Source: Bradyrhizobium sp. BTAi1 (GTDB lineage: Bacteria; Pseudomonadota; Alphaproteobacteria; Rhizobiales; Xanthobacteraceae). Taken from it: a stretch of DNA of 64,000 nucleotides. Below, one piece after another: positions 61,956 through 64,000 of this stretch. Position 1 is the first letter of the stretch, and the number at the start of each line of letters is the position of its first letter. The notes under the pieces are model-generated. The model made no database searches and was not told where the DNA came from. It saw nothing but the letters and a program-made list of their open reading frames with translations. The translations under genes and the position numbers were made by a program. The DNA lies in assembly GCF_000015165.1 (NCBI RefSeq), contig NC_009485.1, positions 2,768,001 through 2,832,000 of the forward strand, read 5' to 3'.

Positions 61956-64000
61956 TCACGAGACGGCGGCGGGCGCCTCCTTGCTGTGCGCTGTCGCCTC
62001 GACCGTTGTGCCGCGATGGGCAATCAGCGCATAGGCGACGGGGACCACGAACAGCGTGAACAGGGTGCCGATCGAGAGGCCGGTGGCGATGACCAGGCCC
62101 ATGTTGAAGCGCGACACCGCGCCGGCGCCGCTCGCGGTGATCAGCGGGATCACGCCGAGCACCATCGCCGCGGTCGTCATCAGGATCGGCCGCAGCCGGA
62201 TCGTCGCGGCTTCGATGATCGCCTCGGTGCGGTCCTTGCCCTGTTCACGCAGCTCATTGGCGACCTCCACCATCAGGATGCCGTGCTTGCTGACCAGGCC
62301 CATCAGGGTGACGAGGCCGACCTGGGTGTAGATGTTGATGCTGGCGCCGCCGATGCCGAGGCTGATGAAGATCAGCGCGCCGGCCAGCGACATCGGCACC
62401 GAGACCAGGATGATGATGGGATCGACGAAGCTGTTGAAGAGGGCGGCGAGCGCCAGGAAGATGATGATCAGCGCGAAGACGAAGGTGGTGACGAAGCCGC
62501 CGGATTCCTGTTCGAGCTGCCGCGAGGCGCCGCCATAATCGATCGAATAGCCCGATGGCAGGGACTTCCCGAGCTCCTTCAGCGTCGCCAGCGCGTCTCC
62601 CATCGAGACACCCGGCATCGCGACGCCGGAGATGGTCGCGGCGTTGATCTGCTGGAAGTGGTTAAGCGACTCCGGGATTGTCTTGTGCTCGAGATGGGCG
62701 ACCGTCGCAAGCGGCACCATGGTGCTGCTGCCGGCGCGGATCGAATAATCCAGGAGTTGCGCGTCGGTCAGGCGGTCGTTCTGCCGCACCTGGGGGATCA
62801 CCTTGTAGGAGCGGCCCTCGAGGCTGAAATAATCGAGATAATTGCCGCCCAGCATGGTGGCGAGCGCGCCGCCGAGATCGCTCATCTTGAGGCCGAGATC
62901 GGCGGCCTTGTCGCGGTCGAACACGACGGTGGTCTGCGGCTTGTCGATCTTGAGGTCGCTGTCGAGGAAGATGAACTTGCCACTGGCGAGCGCCTTGTTC
63001 ATGAGGTCGCGCGACACATCATTGAGCTGGTTGAAGGTGCCGGTGCTGCCGATCACGAACTGGATCGGCAGGCCGTTGCTGCCCGGCAGCGGCGACGGCT
63101 GGAAGGCGACCGAGCGCGCGCCGGCGATGCCATTCAGCATCTGCTGGAATTCAGGCTGCAAGGTCTTCGTCGTTGCCTTGCGCTGATCCCAGGGCTTGAG
63201 CACCCAGCCGCCGATCACCTGCGTGGAGGCGTCGATCTGGAACACCGTGCGTGTCTCCGGCCGATCCGCGATCAGGTCATGCAATTGCTGCGCATAGAAC
63301 TGGCGCTGCTCCAGCGTGGCCGAAGGCGCCGAGTTGGTCAGCGTCAGCACCACGCCCTGGTCCTCGTCCGGTGCGAGCTCGCTGGTGGAGCTGACATAGA
63401 GCCAGGGGATCATCGCGAGCAGCAGAAACGCGAACACCACGACGACAGGCTTGGTCGAGAACACGCTTTCAAGGCAGCGGCGATAGGCATGCGCGAGCCG
63501 CTCGAGCACGTGGTCGATCGCGCGCACGAGCCGCGCCTCCAGCGTGGTCGAACCGCGCTCGGTCCGCCGCAGCAGCCAGGCGCAGTTCATCGGCGACAAG
63601 GTCAGCGCGATCACCGCCGAGACGGTGACGGCGCCGGCCAGCGTAAAGGCGAACTCGGTGAACAGCGCGCCGGTGAGGCCGCCCTGGAAGCCGACGGGCA
63701 CATAGACCGCGATCAGTACCACGGTCATCGCGATGATCGGGCTCGCCAGGGCCCGCGCCGACTGGATCGCCGCCTCGACCGGCGACACGCCCTCGTCGAT
63801 CAGGCGATGCACGGCCTCGACGACGATGATGGCATCGTCGACGACGAGGCCGATGGCGAGCACCAGGGCCAGCAAGGTGAGCAGGTTGATGGAGAAGCCC
63901 ATCAGGAGCATCAGGCCGAAGGTGCCGATCAGCGACAGGGGAATGGCGATGACCGGGATCAGGACCGAGCGCCACGAGCCCAGGAACATGAACACGACCA
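61956..64000 (-). CDS. RND efflux transporter permease subunit (5' truncated)
   Basis: Inner-membrane pump of the HAE1/AcrB class; the first 340 or so residues lie beyond the right edge, so the GTG near 63995 is not the start. Visible are helices with the proton-relay Asp pair in LAIGLVVDDAIIVVEAVHRL, the second porter domain (TSTTELAPDEDQGVVLTL-type SSTSELAPDEDQGVVLT), and the second helix bundle (GLVTLMGLVSKHGILMVEVANELREQGKD; RLRPILMTTAAMVLGVIPLI). It ends in a basic/Ala-rich tail (HSKEAPAAVS). Its adaptor and outer-membrane partners are not in the window. The substrate is unknown. Confidence 0.93.
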   Translation of the reverse strand, partial: VVFMFLGSWRSVLIPVIAIPLSLIGTFGLMLLMGFSINLLTLLALVLAIGLVVDDAIIVVEAVHRLIDEGVSPVEAAIQSARALASPIIAMTVVLIAVYVPVGFQGGLTGALFTEFAFTLAGAVTVSAVIALTLSPMNCAWLLRRTERGSTTLEARLVRAIDHVLERLAHAYRRCLESVFSTKPVVVVFAFLLLAMIPWLYVSSTSELAPDEDQGVVLTLTNSAPSATLEQRQFYAQQLHDLIADRPETRTVFQIDASTQVIGGWVLKPWDQRKATTKTLQPEFQQMLNGIAGARSVAFQPSPLPGSNGLPIQFVIGSTGTFNQLNDVSRDLMNKALASGKFIFLDSDLKIDKPQTTVVFDRDKAADLGLKMSDLGGALATMLGGNYLDYFSLEGRSYKVIPQVRQNDRLTDAQLLDYSIRAGSSTMVPLATVAHLEHKTIPESLNHFQQINAATISGVAMPGVSMGDALATLKELGKSLPSGYSIDYGGASRQLEQESGGFVTTFVFALIIIFLALAALFNSFVDPIIILVSVPMSLAGALIFISLGIGGASINIYTQVGLVTLMGLVSKHGILMVEVANELREQGKDRTEAIIEAATIRLRPILMTTAAMVLGVIPLITASGAGAVSRFNMGLVIATGLSIGTLFTLFVVPVAYALIAHRGTTVEATAHSKEAPAAVS

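Overview
The window reads as a high-GC alphaproteobacterial chromosome segment, most likely Bradyrhizobium or a close relative (Nitrobacteraceae). The basis is codon use, several short palindromic intergenic repeats of the kind common in that group, and a dense set of aromatic-acid catabolic genes. This is recognition from memory, not a database search. No rRNA, tRNA, CRISPR array, phage or transposase gene was seen. Both ends cut through genes: an ABC ATPase at the left and an RND pump at the right.

Layout. (1) 1-2164: end of a NitT/TauT-type ABC importer. (2) 2178-14815: an aerobic CoA-dependent 2-aminobenzoate (anthranilate) locus. It holds a ligase, a fused flavin monooxygenase/Old-Yellow-Enzyme protein, an SDR, a crotonase, a 3-hydroxyacyl-CoA dehydrogenase, an opine-dehydrogenase-like protein, a Rid-family protein, a cupin, an orphan binding protein and a MarR regulator. 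A 14-bp palindrome (consensus TTTKARGGTTAAAA) recurs upstream of four of these transcription units and probably defines the regulon. (3) 15507-18946: small membrane protein, CoxE-like VWA protein, MoxR ATPase, TspO. (4) 19195-27670: LysR regulator and a complete protocatechuate 4,5-cleavage operon (transporter, LigJ, LigK, a 6PGDH-like protein, LigI, LigA, LigB, LigC). (5) 27787-32032: AMP nucleosidase, a secreted metallo-beta-lactamase-fold protein, and an HxlR/OYE divergent pair. (6) 32435-37747: P450, AraC-type PobR, PobA and a secreted tannase-family esterase. (7) 38046-44894: LacI regulator, xylulokinase, xylose isomerase and a sugar ABC importer, closed by a good terminator. (8) 45036-57705: mixed genes, including a MarR-GNAT fusion, a FabA-like protein without its catalytic His, an L,D-transpeptidase, a hydrolase/membrane fusion and a secreted phosphodiesterase. 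(9) 57851-60512: VOC protein and a second LysR with a second LigA/LigB pair. (10) 60768-64000: DUF3861, His-rich PadR and the RND pump.

How they work together. PobA makes protocatechuate from 4-hydroxybenzoate, and the 4,5-cleavage operon can take it to pyruvate and oxaloacetate. The esterase and P450 may supply upstream aromatic acids. The anthranilate locus handles an amino-aromatic acid by a separate CoA-thioester route. The main points of novelty are the shared operator, non-canonical active sites in several proteins (crotonase, Rid, FabA, tannase), a FNR/FixK-type box before the second dioxygenase pair, and an apparently leaderless MarR-GNAT gene whose operator runs into its start codon.
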